Assembly (NCBI GenBank): GCA_963580455.1
Contig: OY756967.1
Location: 8,206,501-8,270,500 of the forward strand
Direction: 5' to 3'
Length of the DNA stretch: 64,000 nucleotides
Source: Euonymus europaeus
Taxonomy: Eukaryota > Streptophyta > Magnoliopsida > Celastrales > Celastraceae
Shown: piece after piece, positions 42,834 through 54,293 of the stretch
How positions within the stretch are numbered: the stretch's first letter is position 1
Layout: every line of letters begins with the position of its first letter
The notes under the pieces: model-generated
Seen by the model: only the letters and a program-made list of their open reading frames with translations
What the model was told of the DNA's origin: nothing
Database searches by the model: none
Program-made: the position numbers and the translations under genes

Positions 42834-44183
42834 TGATAAGTGCCAGAATATACATTCTAAAATTGATTACATATAGGCATTTATAAATGATTAAGGTTTA
42901 AAGTGATGTATTTGTGCATTAAACTCCAAATATTATTTTGGGCATCACTTTATTATTTTAAATGAAATTTTGCTTCCTTGTCATTTAACCTAAGCAATTG
43001 TGAAATTCTTGATCTATAAGTAAAAATATGTCATTCATGACATCACCATCATTTGCCTAAATAAATATCATGATATTTATATGTGTGATATTTATTTGTA
43101 TAATATTTATATGTGTGATATTTTTTATTTTATTATATTTATATTTAAAATATCATGATATTTACATAATATTTTGTCTATAAAAGGAAATGAGGTCTTT
43201 GATGATGGAGGATAGCAAGATTTCAAGATTCCAAAATTCCAAAATTCCAAGATTTGAAGAATTGAAGAAACAAAGCAAGAAGAAGAAATCTTTTGGAGGA
43301 AGAACAAAGAAGGAGAAAAAGGGTTGTATTCCTTAGCTTGTATTTCTTATGTTTTATATTTTGCTTGATTATGTATAATTAAACTTTTGTAGTTAGGGCT
43401 TAACTTTGAAGCCCTAAACATGATTTCAATTATATAAGTTGTGTGGTGTGGATTGCAAATTTTCTTATAAGAATGATGATTTTGATTTTTCCATGTTATT
43501 TGAATTCTAATATTTTTGTTTCTTTGATTAGCTAACTTTGAAACATGTATTAGAGTTAATTGTTGTAGAGCAAGATCAATTACCCTGTTGAATATGTTCT
43601 TATTTGCAACATATAATTCGGTTAAACGAATTATGAAAAATCAATTCTTGAATATCTAAGTACAAACACCATGTATTAGGATTCTTGTAACATTCATATT
43701 CTCTTTACTCCTATTGGGTTTTTAATTGTTAATTGATGCAAACATCATGCTAGATTTCAATTAAGAATGCACGTACTGAGGTAAACACCATGCACTGTAC
43801 ATGCACCTAAGAGAGAATCATACAACTTGAGTTTGACCATGACCTTGTTGTGAATGTTGTCATCATATATTTATTGAAAATTTCAATCTACCATTTCTTA
43901 TAAATTGTTTGATTGTTTTGTGGTGGAAAGTGAGTCCTAGCAAGGATTTTTGGAAATTGAAACTCATCACTTAATATTCTTATTTTTAATACTAATGTTT
44001 TTTTTTTATTTTATGTTATAAGACTTAAACACCCCCCCCCTTTACTATTATGTGTAAATTATATTCAAGTGTTAGGTTGTATATTTATTAGTATCACTCC
44101 TTGTGGGATCGACTTTTACTTGTCAATTATATATTATTTGTACAGTTATAAGATTATATTAAATTGTTACTAACGACATAACA
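42834..44183 (+). repeat. Athila-2 LTR 2 (middle)
   Basis: 1350 bp, TGATAAG...ATAACA, with the GGGGG tract on its left and a primer-binding site on its right. It matches LTR 3 at offsets 342, 740 and 935, and LTR 1 at offsets 845 and 1094 and in the T and C homopolymers near 1160-1215. Confidence 0.95.
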
Positions 44184-44188
44184 ATTTT

Positions 44189-44206
44189 TGGCGCCGTTGC
44201 CGGGGA
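44189..44206 (+). promoter_or_regulatory. Primer-binding site, tRNA-Asp, Athila-2 copy 2
   Basis: TGGCGCCGTTGCCGGGGA, an exact tRNA-Asp complement five bases after the middle LTR. Confidence 0.93.
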
Positions 44207-44950
44207 GTGATTCCCTAATACAGTGTCAACTAACTCTTGGTTATTATTTAGTTATTTATTACTGTTGTTAATTACTATGGTTGGCTTCATTGCCCCATTT
44301 TATTAATGGTCGATTCTACCGCCTACCTTTCTTAATATATGTATATATCTATTAGTATTAATGCCTGGTTTTACCGCCTATTAATATGCATTAATATTTA
44401 CTAACATTACTATTTTTTTTATTTTTTTTTATTTTTATACATGGTTGGCTTTATATGCCCCATTTTATTTTTATGTATACTAACTTTTTAATTATTTGTA
44501 TTTCTTTTTGTGGTTGGCCTTATCAGCCCCATTTTATTTTTTCTGTATATTAAGTTTTTTTAGCACCTCCTATATGGAAGGTTATTAATTAACATGGTTG
44601 GCATTATCTGCCCCATTTTATTTATTCTGTATACTAATTTTTATTTTATTTTTTTATTTTTTTATTTTTATCTTAGCACCTCGTATATGGAAGGTTATTA
44701 ATTAATGTGGTTGGCTCAAATCGCCCCATTTTTCTTAATTTATTTTTATTTTTATGTATACTAACTTTTTATATACTGTATACTAACTCCTAATTTTTTA
44801 TATAATGTATACTAACTACATTAATTTTGTTGATTGTGATTGACACTGTCATCCTCTAAATTTCCTGTATATTAATTTATGTTTATGGTTGGCTTTGCCA
44901 CCTAAATATCTCATTGCTATTTTTTTTTCTTCTATTATACAGATACATGC
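44207..44950 (+). other. Athila-2 5' leader with degenerate repeats, copy 2
   Basis: It has the same GGTTGGC...GCCCCATTTT repeats as copy 1, with five or so substitutions (for example near 44364, 44410 and 44553). The acceptor-like ACAG precedes the gag ATG at 44951. Confidence 0.7.
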
Positions 44951-47449
44951 ATGTCCCGCTCAGATTCGGAGAACTTATTGAGTGACAACATCTCGTTAGA
45001 CACAAAATTAGCGGATATTCGTCTATTTTGCCAACAACGAAAAAGAGACCGTCAAACTCCTGAGATATCACCTTTGACGTCACCAGTCACAAGTCCCAGA
45101 GTCATAGTCCAAATGGCAGAAGAACCAACTGACATGAGTAGGCCACTTAAGGATTTTTCAGTGCCTCAAGCAGCTGATCAGGCCTCATGCATTGTCTACC
45201 CCCAGACTACCGTAGACAATTTTGAACTAAAGTCGGGCATGATCCATTTATTACCTACATTCTTGGGCCATGCTGGAGAAGATCCTCATATGCATCTTAA
45301 CGAGTTTTTTGATGTGTGTTCTACAATCAAAATAAGAGGATTAACTGATGAGCAAGTCCGTCTACGATTGTTTCCATTCAGTTTGAAGGAACAATCGAAG
45401 ACATGGCTTCACTCTTTACAAAGAGGATCAATTAGAACATGGACAGATTTGGCAAACAAGTTCTTGACAAAATTCTTTCCAGCTCAAAAAACAAATAAAA
45501 TAAGAAAAGAGATCGTGAGCATTCAACAAAATGATGGAGAAGTATTCCATGAGTATTGGGAGAGGTACAAGAGACTCTTAAGTTCTTGTCCTCATCATAA
45601 TATTCAAGAATGGCTTCTTATGCAATATTTTTATGAGGGGATGTTGGATTTAGATCGAAAAATGGTGGACGCCACATCTGGTGGTGGACTGATGAATAAC
45701 AATGCCGAGCAAGCAAGGGAAATGTTCGAAACTCTATCAACCAATTCTCAACAATGGAGCTACAATAGAGTGAGAGAACCGCAAAAAAAAGTTGGAGTCT
45801 ATGAAGCACAGTCAAGTTCAATCATGGAAGCTCAGATTGCCAATCTGACAGATATGGTGAAGCAGCTAATCATTCCAATAGCTCAGGTGTGTACTATTTG
45901 TAGTACACCTGGACATGCCATGGGAAATTGCCCACAAAATGAAGTTGCTGTCTTAGATGGTCAAATCAATGCATTGACCACCTATCCAAATCAGAACATG
46001 AATCAGATGCAAAGGCCACGTAATGATCCTTTCTCTTCTACCTACAATCCAGGATGGAGGAATCATCCAAATTTTAGGTGGAGTAATAATCAACCAATGC
46101 AACAGCCTTTTACCCAAGTACCACAACATCGGGGTCAAGTTGAGCCTTCAAAACCATCACTTGAAGATATGGTTACATCAATGGCGCAAAGCACTCAAGC
46201 GTTTATGCAGAAAACGGATAACGCCATTGCAAATCTGGAGCAACAAATGGGACAATTAGCCACTGCCTTAAATGAAAGAGAACCTGGAAAGTTTCCTGGC
46301 CAAGTTGTTGTCAACCCCAAAATGAACGAACAGGCCAAAGCAATCACTCTTAGGGGAGGAAAAACAATTGGCAAGACGAGCATTCCAGAAGAAGAGAAGG
46401 ATGTTGAATCGGAAGAATTGATCAATCCAGACCTTCCTAATCTTATTTCTAGCAGCAGTTCTCCTATTCTCAAGGAAACCCCAAGCCCTCAGGTTAATTC
46501 TAATCCTCAAAATTTTATTTCTTCACATGCTCCTTTTCGTAGCAGATTACAGAAGTTCAAGAAAGAAGACCCAATGCAAGGAATCATGGATACTTTCAAG
46601 AAGGTGGAGATTAACATCCCTCTTTTGGATGCCATCAAACAAATGCCAAAATATGCAAAGTTTCTTAAGGACTTGTGCACAAACAAGAGAAAGTTCAAAG
46701 AGTTTGAAACAATTAAAGTTTCTGAAGAAGTTTCAGCTGTTTTACAAAGCAAACTCCCTCCTAAACTAAAGGACCCTGGCAGTTTTACTATCCCTTGCAT
46801 CATTGGGGGTCACAGGTTTGAAAAAGCTCTTCTCGACTTAGGTGCATCTATTAATCTAATGCCATTTTCTGTTTATGAATCTTTGAATATAGGAGGACTG
46901 AAAGAAACTTCTGTGAGCATTCAATTGGCTGATAGATCAATCAAATATCCTATGGGCATTCTTGAAGATGTTTTAGTCAAAGTTGATGAATTGATCTTGC
47001 CTGCTGATTTTCTGGTGTTGGAGATGGAGTCAATCCCTAAGACAGAAGCGCGATTAACTTTAATTCTTGGTCGTCCATTCATGGCCACGGCAGGTACAAA
47101 GATTGATGTTCAACAGGGAACACTAACTATGAATGTGCAGGGACAAACGATCGAGTATAAGGTCTTTGGATCATTCCAATTACCGAGTGAAGAAAATGAA
47201 TGTTTCCATTTAGATACATTGGATACAATTTGTCAACAAGTGTTCAATGAAGGTTGTGGTCGAGATATTATCGATAAGGTTTTACTTCATAACCCTGCTA
47301 TCATATTTGATGATAACAAGGTAGGGAAGTTTTGGCTCACCTTGAAGCTTTACCTTCTTTGGGATTGTATATTTCTGTTTTTGAGCCTTTACCAATTTCT
47401 AACTCAAAACTTGTACCATCTGTTGTGCAAGCACCCAAATTGGAGTTGA
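44951..47449 (+). CDS. gag: Athila-2 gag and protease, copy 2
   Basis: It has 832 codons, identical to copy 1 (34841-37339) except Ala for Thr near residue 75. The CCHC knuckle and protease D-L-G-A are intact. It ends in the same out-of-frame tail, so the gag-protease/RT break predates the duplication. Confidence 0.92.
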   Translation: MSRSDSENLLSDNISLDTKLADIRLFCQQRKRDRQTPEISPLTSPVTSPRVIVQMAEEPTDMSRPLKDFSVPQAADQASCIVYPQTTVDNFELKSGMIHLLPTFLGHAGEDPHMHLNEFFDVCSTIKIRGLTDEQVRLRLFPFSLKEQSKTWLHSLQRGSIRTWTDLANKFLTKFFPAQKTNKIRKEIVSIQQNDGEVFHEYWERYKRLLSSCPHHNIQEWLLMQYFYEGMLDLDRKMVDATSGGGLMNNNAEQAREMFETLSTNSQQWSYNRVREPQKKVGVYEAQSSSIMEAQIANLTDMVKQLIIPIAQVCTICSTPGHAMGNCPQNEVAVLDGQINALTTYPNQNMNQMQRPRNDPFSSTYNPGWRNHPNFRWSNNQPMQQPFTQVPQHRGQVEPSKPSLEDMVTSMAQSTQAFMQKTDNAIANLEQQMGQLATALNEREPGKFPGQVVVNPKMNEQAKAITLRGGKTIGKTSIPEEEKDVESEELINPDLPNLISSSSSPILKETPSPQVNSNPQNFISSHAPFRSRLQKFKKEDPMQGIMDTFKKVEINIPLLDAIKQMPKYAKFLKDLCTNKRKFKEFETIKVSEEVSAVLQSKLPPKLKDPGSFTIPCIIGGHRFEKALLDLGASINLMPFSVYESLNIGGLKETSVSIQLADRSIKYPMGILEDVLVKVDELILPADFLVLEMESIPKTEARLTLILGRPFMATAGTKIDVQQGTLTMNVQGQTIEYKVFGSFQLPSEENECFHLDTLDTICQQVFNEGCGRDIIDKVLLHNPAIIFDDNKVGKFWLTLKLYLLWDCIFLFLSLYQFLTQNLYHLLCKHPNWS

Positions 47450-48273
47450 AGGAACTACCAACACATTTGAAGTATGCATACGTGGGAGAAGAAAATACTT
47501 TGCCAGTAATCATTGCATCTGACCTTAGTACTGAAGAAGAAGAGAAATTGCTGAGGGTACTAAAGGAGCATAAAACATCAATTGGATGGAGTATTGCTGA
47601 TATCAGAGGAATTAGTCCCTCAAGATGTATGCATCGCATACTACTTGAGGAAGGAACCAAACCAACAAGAGATGCTCAACGCAGGCTCAACCCAATAATG
47701 AAGGAGGTGGTGCGAAAAGAAGTGCTTAAATTGCTAGATGTTGGCATTATCTACCCTATTTCTGACAGCAAATGGGTTAGTCCGGTACAAGTGGTTCCTA
47801 AAAAATCTGGAATTACAGTGGTCCGTAATGATAAAAATGAGTTGGTTCCCACAAGAATTCAAACAGGATGGCGTGTCTGCATTGATTACAGAAAGCTTAA
47901 TTCAGGTACTAGAAAAGATCATTTTCCACTACCTTTCATTGATCAAATGTTGGAACGTCTTGCAGGTCACAGCCATTATTGTTTCCTTGATGGATACTCG
48001 GGCTACAATCAAATAGCAATAGCACCAGAAGATCAAGAAAAGACAACATTCACGCGTCCATATGGCACATTCGCCTATAGGCGCATGCCTTTTGGTCTTT
48101 GTAATGCTCCAGGTACATTTCAAAGGTGTATGATGAGCATATTTTCAGATATGGTGGAGCATATTATTGAGGTATTTATGGATGATTTCAGTGTATTTGG
48201 TTCATCTTTTGATAAATGCCTTTATAACCTTGCTTTTGTGCTAGAAAGGTGTCAGGAATGTAATTTAATTTAA
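47332..48273 (+). pseudogene. Athila-2 reverse transcriptase, copy 2
   Basis: Protein identical to 37222-38163, including FMDDF and the premature stop after CNLI caused by the same missing base. Confidence 0.92.
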
Positions 48274-48293
48274 ACTGGGAAAAATGTCATTTT

Positions 48294-49679
48294 ATGGTAC
48301 AACAAGGAATTGTTCTTGGCCATATCATCTCTAGCAAAGGAATTGAAGTTGACAGAGCAAAGGTGGATTTGGTAAGTAATCTTCCACCTCCATCTACAGT
48401 TAAAGAAATAAGATCTTTCCTTGGACATGCAGGTTTCTACAGACGATTCATCAAGGATTTCTCTAAGATAGCTAAGCCATTATGTAACTTATTATCCAAG
48501 GACGTGACATTTGAGTTTGATGATAAATGTTTGGTAGCATTTGACAAGCTTAAACTCCTTCTCACATCAGCACCGATCATGATGCCTCCCAATTGGAACC
48601 TTCCCTTTGAACTAATGTGTGATGCTTCCGATTATGTAGTAGGAGCAGTTTTGGGACAACGAGTGAATAAAGTACCTCATGTCATCTACTATTCAAGTAG
48701 AACACTCAACGATGCCCAATTAAACTACTCCACTACAGAGAAGGAGCTTCTATCTGTTATTTTTGCCTTAGAAAAATTTCGTGCCTATTTAATTGGAACT
48801 AAGGTAATTGTATTTTCTGACCATGCAGCTTTGCGGTATCTTCTTCAAAAGAAAGATGCAAAGCCACGTTTAATCAGATGGATTCTATTACTTCAAGAGT
48901 TTGATCTGGAGATTAAGGATAAAAAAGGATCCGAGAATGTGGTGGCCGATCATCTTAGCCGTCTGGTGAACAACTCAGTGACCGAAGAAGACTCTTTGCC
49001 TCTAAATGAGAATTTTCCTGATGAGCAATTATTTTCTTTGTCAAATTCTACACCGTGGTATGCTGATATTGTCAATTATCTCGTTACAGGTAATCTTCCA
49101 GAAAGTTTGACAAGAATTTACAAGGATAAGCTTGTGACGATGACAAAGTATTACATATGGGATGACCCATACCTTTTCAAATGGTGTTCTGACCAAATCA
49201 TAAGACGGTGTGTGCCAGAATCAGAATTTCAATCTATACTCACATTTTGTCACTCTTATGCTTGTGGAGGACATTCTGGTCCAAAAAAGACAGCTCTGAA
49301 AATACTACAATGTGGGTTTTATTGGCCAAGCTTGTTCAAGGATGCATATACCTTCTGCTCTACATGTGATAAATGTCAACGGTCAGGTAATCTTTCATCT
49401 AGAAATCAGATGCCATTATCTCCTATTCTTATAGTTGAAATTTTTGATGTATGGGGCATTGATTTCATGGAACCTTTTCCTTCATCTAAAGGTTATTTGT
49501 ATATTTTACTTGCTGTGGATTATGTTTCGAAATGGGTGGAAGCAATTCCATCCAAGACTAATGATTCTCGAGTTGTTCTCAGATTTCTTAAAGAAAATAT
49601 TTTTGCACGATTCGGAACGGGGCAATCATTAGTGATGGAGGGTCCCATTTCAATAACAAACTATTTGCCGCATTACTGA
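48294..49679 (+). pseudogene. Athila-2 RNase H and integrase N-terminal half, copy 2
   Basis: Same content and same end as 38184-39569. One difference, Ala to Val in the RNase H motif CDASDYxVGAV. The integrase frame break before the second catalytic Asp is shared. Confidence 0.92.
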
Positions 49680-49702
49680 ACAAATATGGTGTCACTCATA
49701 AG

Positions 49703-50347
49703 GTGTCCACACCATATCATCCACAAACAAGTGGACAAGCTGAAATTTGTAATAGAGAAATAAAGCGGATATTGGAGAAGAGTGTGAGCTCCTCGCGCAA
49801 GGATTGGTCTGATCGTCTCATAGATGCTTTATGGGCTTACCGTACAGCCTACAAAACTCCGATTGGAATGTCACCGTATAGGTTGGTTTTTGGCAAACCC
49901 TGCCACTTACCAGTTGAATTAGAGCACAAAGCATATTGGGCTATCAAACTATACAATTTCGAAATGGAGGCTGCAGGTGGACAACGAAAGTTACAATTAA
50001 GTGAGTTGGAAGAACTCCGTAATGATGCATATGAAAGCTCAAAAATTTATAAGGAGAAGACCAAGGTCTATCATGATAAAAATATATTGAGAAAGCATTT
50101 TGAACCTGGGCAGAAAGTCTTGTTATATAACTCACGCCTTCGGCTATTTCCAGGTAAGCTTCGTTCACGTTGGTATGGTCCCTTTCTTATTACTCATGTT
50201 TTTCCTCATGGTGCAGTGAATCTTCAACACCCACAGACAGGAAACATTTTCAAAGTGAATGGTCATCGTCTCAAGAACTATTTAGAGCCAGCAACAGAAA
50301 ATATTAAAGAAAATTTACAGCTCACGGATCCTGTTCCACTTACTTGA
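49703..50347 (+). pseudogene. Athila-2 integrase C-terminal half, copy 2
   Basis: As 39593-40237, with Thr for Ile in PYHPQxSGQAE and Ile-Lys for Val-Glu near the C-terminus. Athila-1 has Ser at the first of these positions (HPQSSGQAE), and Thr is common in Ty3 integrases, so copy 1 probably carries the derived Ile. Confidence 0.92.
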
Positions 50348-50824
50348 GACGTCATTATGTCTGGCTAATGACATTAAACTTAGCGCTTGTGGGAGGCAAC
50401 CCATATTTCTTTCTCCCTCTACTTGTGTGTTTATTTTTATTTTGTTCATTTGATTTTTTTAAAAAACAAAAAAAAAGAAAACAGATAGTATATCTATCCA
50501 TATTTATATATATTTGGATTGCTTCCGCAATATATATTTTGAAAGGGTAAGTTGGTATGATAAATTATGCTACTAATTTCATGTCTAGGAAAATTTTGTC
50601 TAAGGAGTTTGGTATTTAAGTGGACCACTGTGTCCCTCCAATCTTTCCTGGGAATTTTCCTGGTGTAATTAGTGATATAATTGTTTATATCTTCTTTACC
50701 AATGATCTATAAAAATAAAAAAAATAAAAAAAGTAACCCTAATTGTTTTCTTATCATACTCTGTTTATTGCTGATTTTCACATCTCTTTCCTTTCAGATC
50801 GTCTTTCTCTTCCTCTGTCACAGT
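50348..50824 (+). other. Athila-2 pol to 3' ORF spacer, copy 2
   Basis: TGGGAGGCAACCCA lies at 50390-50403 and the acceptor-like CTTTCAG ends at 50797. One A fewer in an A run than in copy 1 places an upstream ATG (50681) in frame with the 3' ORF; I do not regard this as a real extension. Confidence 0.65.
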
Positions 50825-51808
50825 ATGTCGAGCAGCCCCCGTGATGCCGTTGCGACGGTCGACTTATTCGCCAGAGCTACAATCCTGCCAGAACGTCGAA
50901 TCGATTCAAAAATTCTGAACGATTCTGCCAATCGATGGGCCATGAGCTACCTCCGTGACCATTCTCTGCTGTTCTTGGTCGATCCTGATCCAAAAGATGA
51001 ATTACCGGTGTATCCTCACATCGTTCGCTCTTTCTACCATACTCTTCACAAAATACCCCACTCTTCTGGCACTCAACCAGTGTATCAGGTTGACATCCCT
51101 GGTCTTCGGCTTCGATTCACGTCAGCGAATATTTGCTCGTGTTTAGGTTATCCACCTACTGCTGACGTCGCTGTAGGTTTTCAAGTGCCGATCTCTATTT
51201 CCCATCAAGAGATGATTGATGATCTGTGTCAAGGGCGACACGATCCGAATAATGCTGCTTCTACACGCCGCTCTTATTTGCCGTCCACGATGTGGATGCT
51301 TGATGATGCCATCCGAAGTAACCTTTGCCCCATTGGACACAGTCAACAACGCCAGGGTAACATACTTTCCGTTCTGTATTACATGTATCGCGGAGTCTGG
51401 TTTGATATTGGCCAGATTTACCTTGAGAGCATTCTTAAGGCGAAGACCCTTGTAGAGAAACAAACAACCAAGGTCGGGAGATTATATTTCCCGAGACTCA
51501 TCACGCGGTTGCTTTTTAGTATGGGCATTCTCCCACCTCCCAGTCAGACAACTTCCAATTATCCAGTGACGGTTTTGGAGAACTCTACCTGGCGTCAGAG
51601 TACTGGCCACATGCGTTCCAATGCTCGCAGACAACGAACACCGCGAAGTCCAGTTGCTTTACCACTGGAAGTGTCTGACTCTTCTGCTGCTGCACTACCT
51701 TCGACTGACCACATTCATGACATCCTAGCCCGCCTGCATAGGTTGGAGGTTGGACAACAGTGGCTGGAACACATGCTGAACGTCCTAATGAATATGATGC
51801 GGCGCTAG
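50825..51808 (+). CDS. Athila-2 3' ORF (env position), copy 2
   Basis: It has 327 codons from MSSSPRD, identical to 40716-41699 except one Ala/Val change. I chose the start at 50825 because it matches copy 1 and Athila-1 and lies after the acceptor-like site. The longer open frame from 50681 depends on a single A-run length change. Function unknown; PF20167-like. Confidence 0.87.
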   Translation: MSSSPRDAVATVDLFARATILPERRIDSKILNDSANRWAMSYLRDHSLLFLVDPDPKDELPVYPHIVRSFYHTLHKIPHSSGTQPVYQVDIPGLRLRFTSANICSCLGYPPTADVAVGFQVPISISHQEMIDDLCQGRHDPNNAASTRRSYLPSTMWMLDDAIRSNLCPIGHSQQRQGNILSVLYYMYRGVWFDIGQIYLESILKAKTLVEKQTTKVGRLYFPRLITRLLFSMGILPPPSQTTSNYPVTVLENSTWRQSTGHMRSNARRQRTPRSPVALPLEVSDSSAAALPSTDHIHDILARLHRLEVGQQWLEHMLNVLMNMMRR

Positions 51809-52942
51809 CCATCTTCCCCTCCCACCATTGTCCGAGCATTTTCATCTCAGGTTGTATTTTTTCTACCCCTGTTTTTGTTTTTTGCATCGCATTTCCCTAC
51901 TCAATTCTCTGTTGTTACATTGAGGACAATGTTTCATTTTAGTTGGGGGTAATTGCAAAAATGGATGATTTGATAAAAGATGATTTGCTACACTACAACT
52001 GGTTTGAGTCAATTTTTTTCTATCTGGATTGTTAGAAAGCAATTTCTAAAACTTTTTTGTGCACAAATACTAAGTCTGTGGTAAGATGGATGATAATGAA
52101 TAATACTAAGGAAATTTTCAAGGATAAAGCAGCATGAGGTGAATTATAAATGAGTAGAGAGAAATGAGAAAACAACTTATGAACTTTCATTGATCTTTAG
52201 AAATGGATAATTACTGTCAATGAACACCATTACATGGTTTGTGGAATGCTGGTAGGATGCTGAGGATGATAGAGATCAATTTTGTTAGACCAATGTTGTA
52301 ATTTACTGAGGCTTTGTTGTATTGTATGATATTGAGGAAGAAGAAAAAAAACAGAAAAAAGAAGAAGAAAAAAAAAACAGAAAGGAAAAATAGAAACTTG
52401 TATGATATTGTGAATTTGAGACAGAAGAAAAATTAAGTCTTATTCTTCCTTAAGAAGACATGTAGTTTCTTTTCTGTTTTATGGGTTGATTATTTTCTTA
52501 GCAAAATTGATCTCTAGAATTCCCAAGCAGGTTTGTTGGTAAGACTGGTGGAAGTTCTAGACAGCTAATATACTTATCTTTTGATCAATGTTTGTTTATC
52601 TGTTTGTCCTTAAATTGATTGTTCTTCTGAGTGCTTATATATTTTCCAACTCCATGAGAGAAATTCTATCCATTGAAATCATTTTCTTACCTGTGAGAAT
52701 ATGGAGTTGAGACTTTTTACTTGGATAATTTCTTGAAGTTTATGCATTATGGTTTGTGGTAAGAAGGTTTTGACTTGGTGCACACACACACAAATGTTAG
52801 GAATTGTGACTATAATAATTTGGATAGCAATTATGATCTCTTACTTTTTGTTTTGTTATTGTGTGGTGTTCTTTTTAAATCATTATGACATATCCTTTAC
52901 GCTTGTATTGCTAGGGACTAGCAAAAAGCTAGTTGGGGGTTG
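51809..52942 (+). other. Athila-2 3' noncoding region, copy 2
   Basis: Same content as 41700-42833: the GAGGACAATG/GGGGG motif at 51920-51950, the conserved block at 52002-52286 and the terminal AGTTGGGGGTTG before LTR 3. Confidence 0.75.
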
Positions 52943-54288
52943 TGATAAGTGCCAGAATATACATTCTAAAATTGATTACATATAGGCATTTATAAATGAT
53001 TAAGGTTTAAAGTGATGTATTTGTGCATTAAACTCCAAATATTATTTTGGGCATCACTTTATTATTTTAAATGAAATTTTGCTTCCTTGTCATTTAACCT
53101 AAGCAATTGTGAAATTCTTGATCTATAAGTAAAAATATGTCATTCATGACATCACCATCATTTGCCTAAATAAATATCATGATATTTATATGTGTGATAT
53201 TTATTTGTATAATATTTATATGTGTGATATTTTTTATTTTATTATATTTATATTTAAAATATCATGATATTTACATAATATTTTGTCTATAAAAGGAAAT
53301 GAGGTCTTTGATGATGGAGGATAGCAAGATTTCAAGATTCCAAAATTCCAAAATTCCAAGATTTGAAGAATTGAAGAAACAAAGCAAGAAGAAGAAATCT
53401 TTTGGAGGAAGAACAAAGAAGGAGAAAAAGGGTTGTATTCCTTAGCTTGTATTTCTTATGTTTTATATTTTGCTTGATTATGTATAATTAAACTTTTGTA
53501 GTTAGGGCTTAACTTTGAAGCCCTAAACATGATTTCAATTATATAAGTTGTGTGGTGTGGATTGCAAATTTTCTTATAAGAATGATGATTTTGATTTTTC
53601 CATGTTATTTGAATTCTAATATTTTTGTTTCTTTGATTAGCTAACTTTGAAACATGTATTAGAGTTAATTGTTGTAGAGCAAGATCAATTACCCTGTTGA
53701 ATATGTTCTTATTTGCAACATATAATTCGGTTAAACGAATTATGAAAAATCAATTCTTGAATATCTAAGTACAAACACCATGTATTATGATTCTTGTAAC
53801 ATTCATATTCTCTTTACTCCTATTGGGTTTTTAATTGTTAATTGATGCAAACATCATGCTAGATTTCAATTAAGAATGCACGTACTGAGGTAAACACCAT
53901 GCACTGTACATGCACCTAAGAGAGAATCATACAACTTGAGTTTGACCATGACCTTGTTGTGAATGTTGTCATCATATATTTATTGAAAATTTCAATCTAC
54001 CATTTCTTATAAATTGTTTGATTGTTTTGTGGTGGATAGTGAGTCCTAGCAAGGATTTTTGGAAATTGAAACTCATCACTTAATATTCTTATTTTTAATA
54101 CTAATGTTTTTTTTATTTTATGTTATAAGACTTAAACACCCCCCCTTTACTATTATGTGTAAATTATATTCAAGTGTTAGGTTGTATATTTATTAGTATC
54201 ACTCCTTGTGGGATCGACTTTTACTTGTCAATTATATATTATTTGTACAGTTATAAGATTATATTAAATTGTTACTAACGACATAACA
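52943..54288 (+). repeat. Athila-2 LTR 3 (right)
   Basis: 1346 bp, ending ACATAACA, then TCTCT (54289-54293). Private changes are T at 53788 and T at 54037, and shorter T and C runs near 54105-54146. Confidence 0.95.
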
Positions 54289-54293
54289 TCTCT

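Larger units (their letters stand above)
32724..54288 (+). mobile_element. Athila-2 array: LTR-internal-LTR-internal-LTR
   Basis: Three LTRs (1350, 1350 and 1346 bp) and two internal regions (8760 and 8759 bp) form one 21.6-kb insertion. It is flanked by TCTCT at 32719-32723 and 54289-54293. The empty site is intact in Sirevirus copy 1 (15750-15754). The middle LTR has a polypurine end on its left and a primer-binding site on its right, and no duplication. The internal copies differ at roughly 15-20 sites, so they are very young. Both share the same three pol frame breaks. Confidence 0.95.

Noticed and set aside
50681..50824. N-terminal extension of the 3' ORF in Athila-2 copy 2, with a hydrophobic stretch resembling a signal peptide
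   Set aside because: It exists only because an A run is one base shorter. Copy 1 lacks the same upstream frame and the stretch overlaps the acceptor-like site.
32724..54288. Two separate Athila-2 insertions side by side
   Set aside because: Two insertions would give four LTRs and two duplications. There are three LTRs and one outer TCTCT pair.
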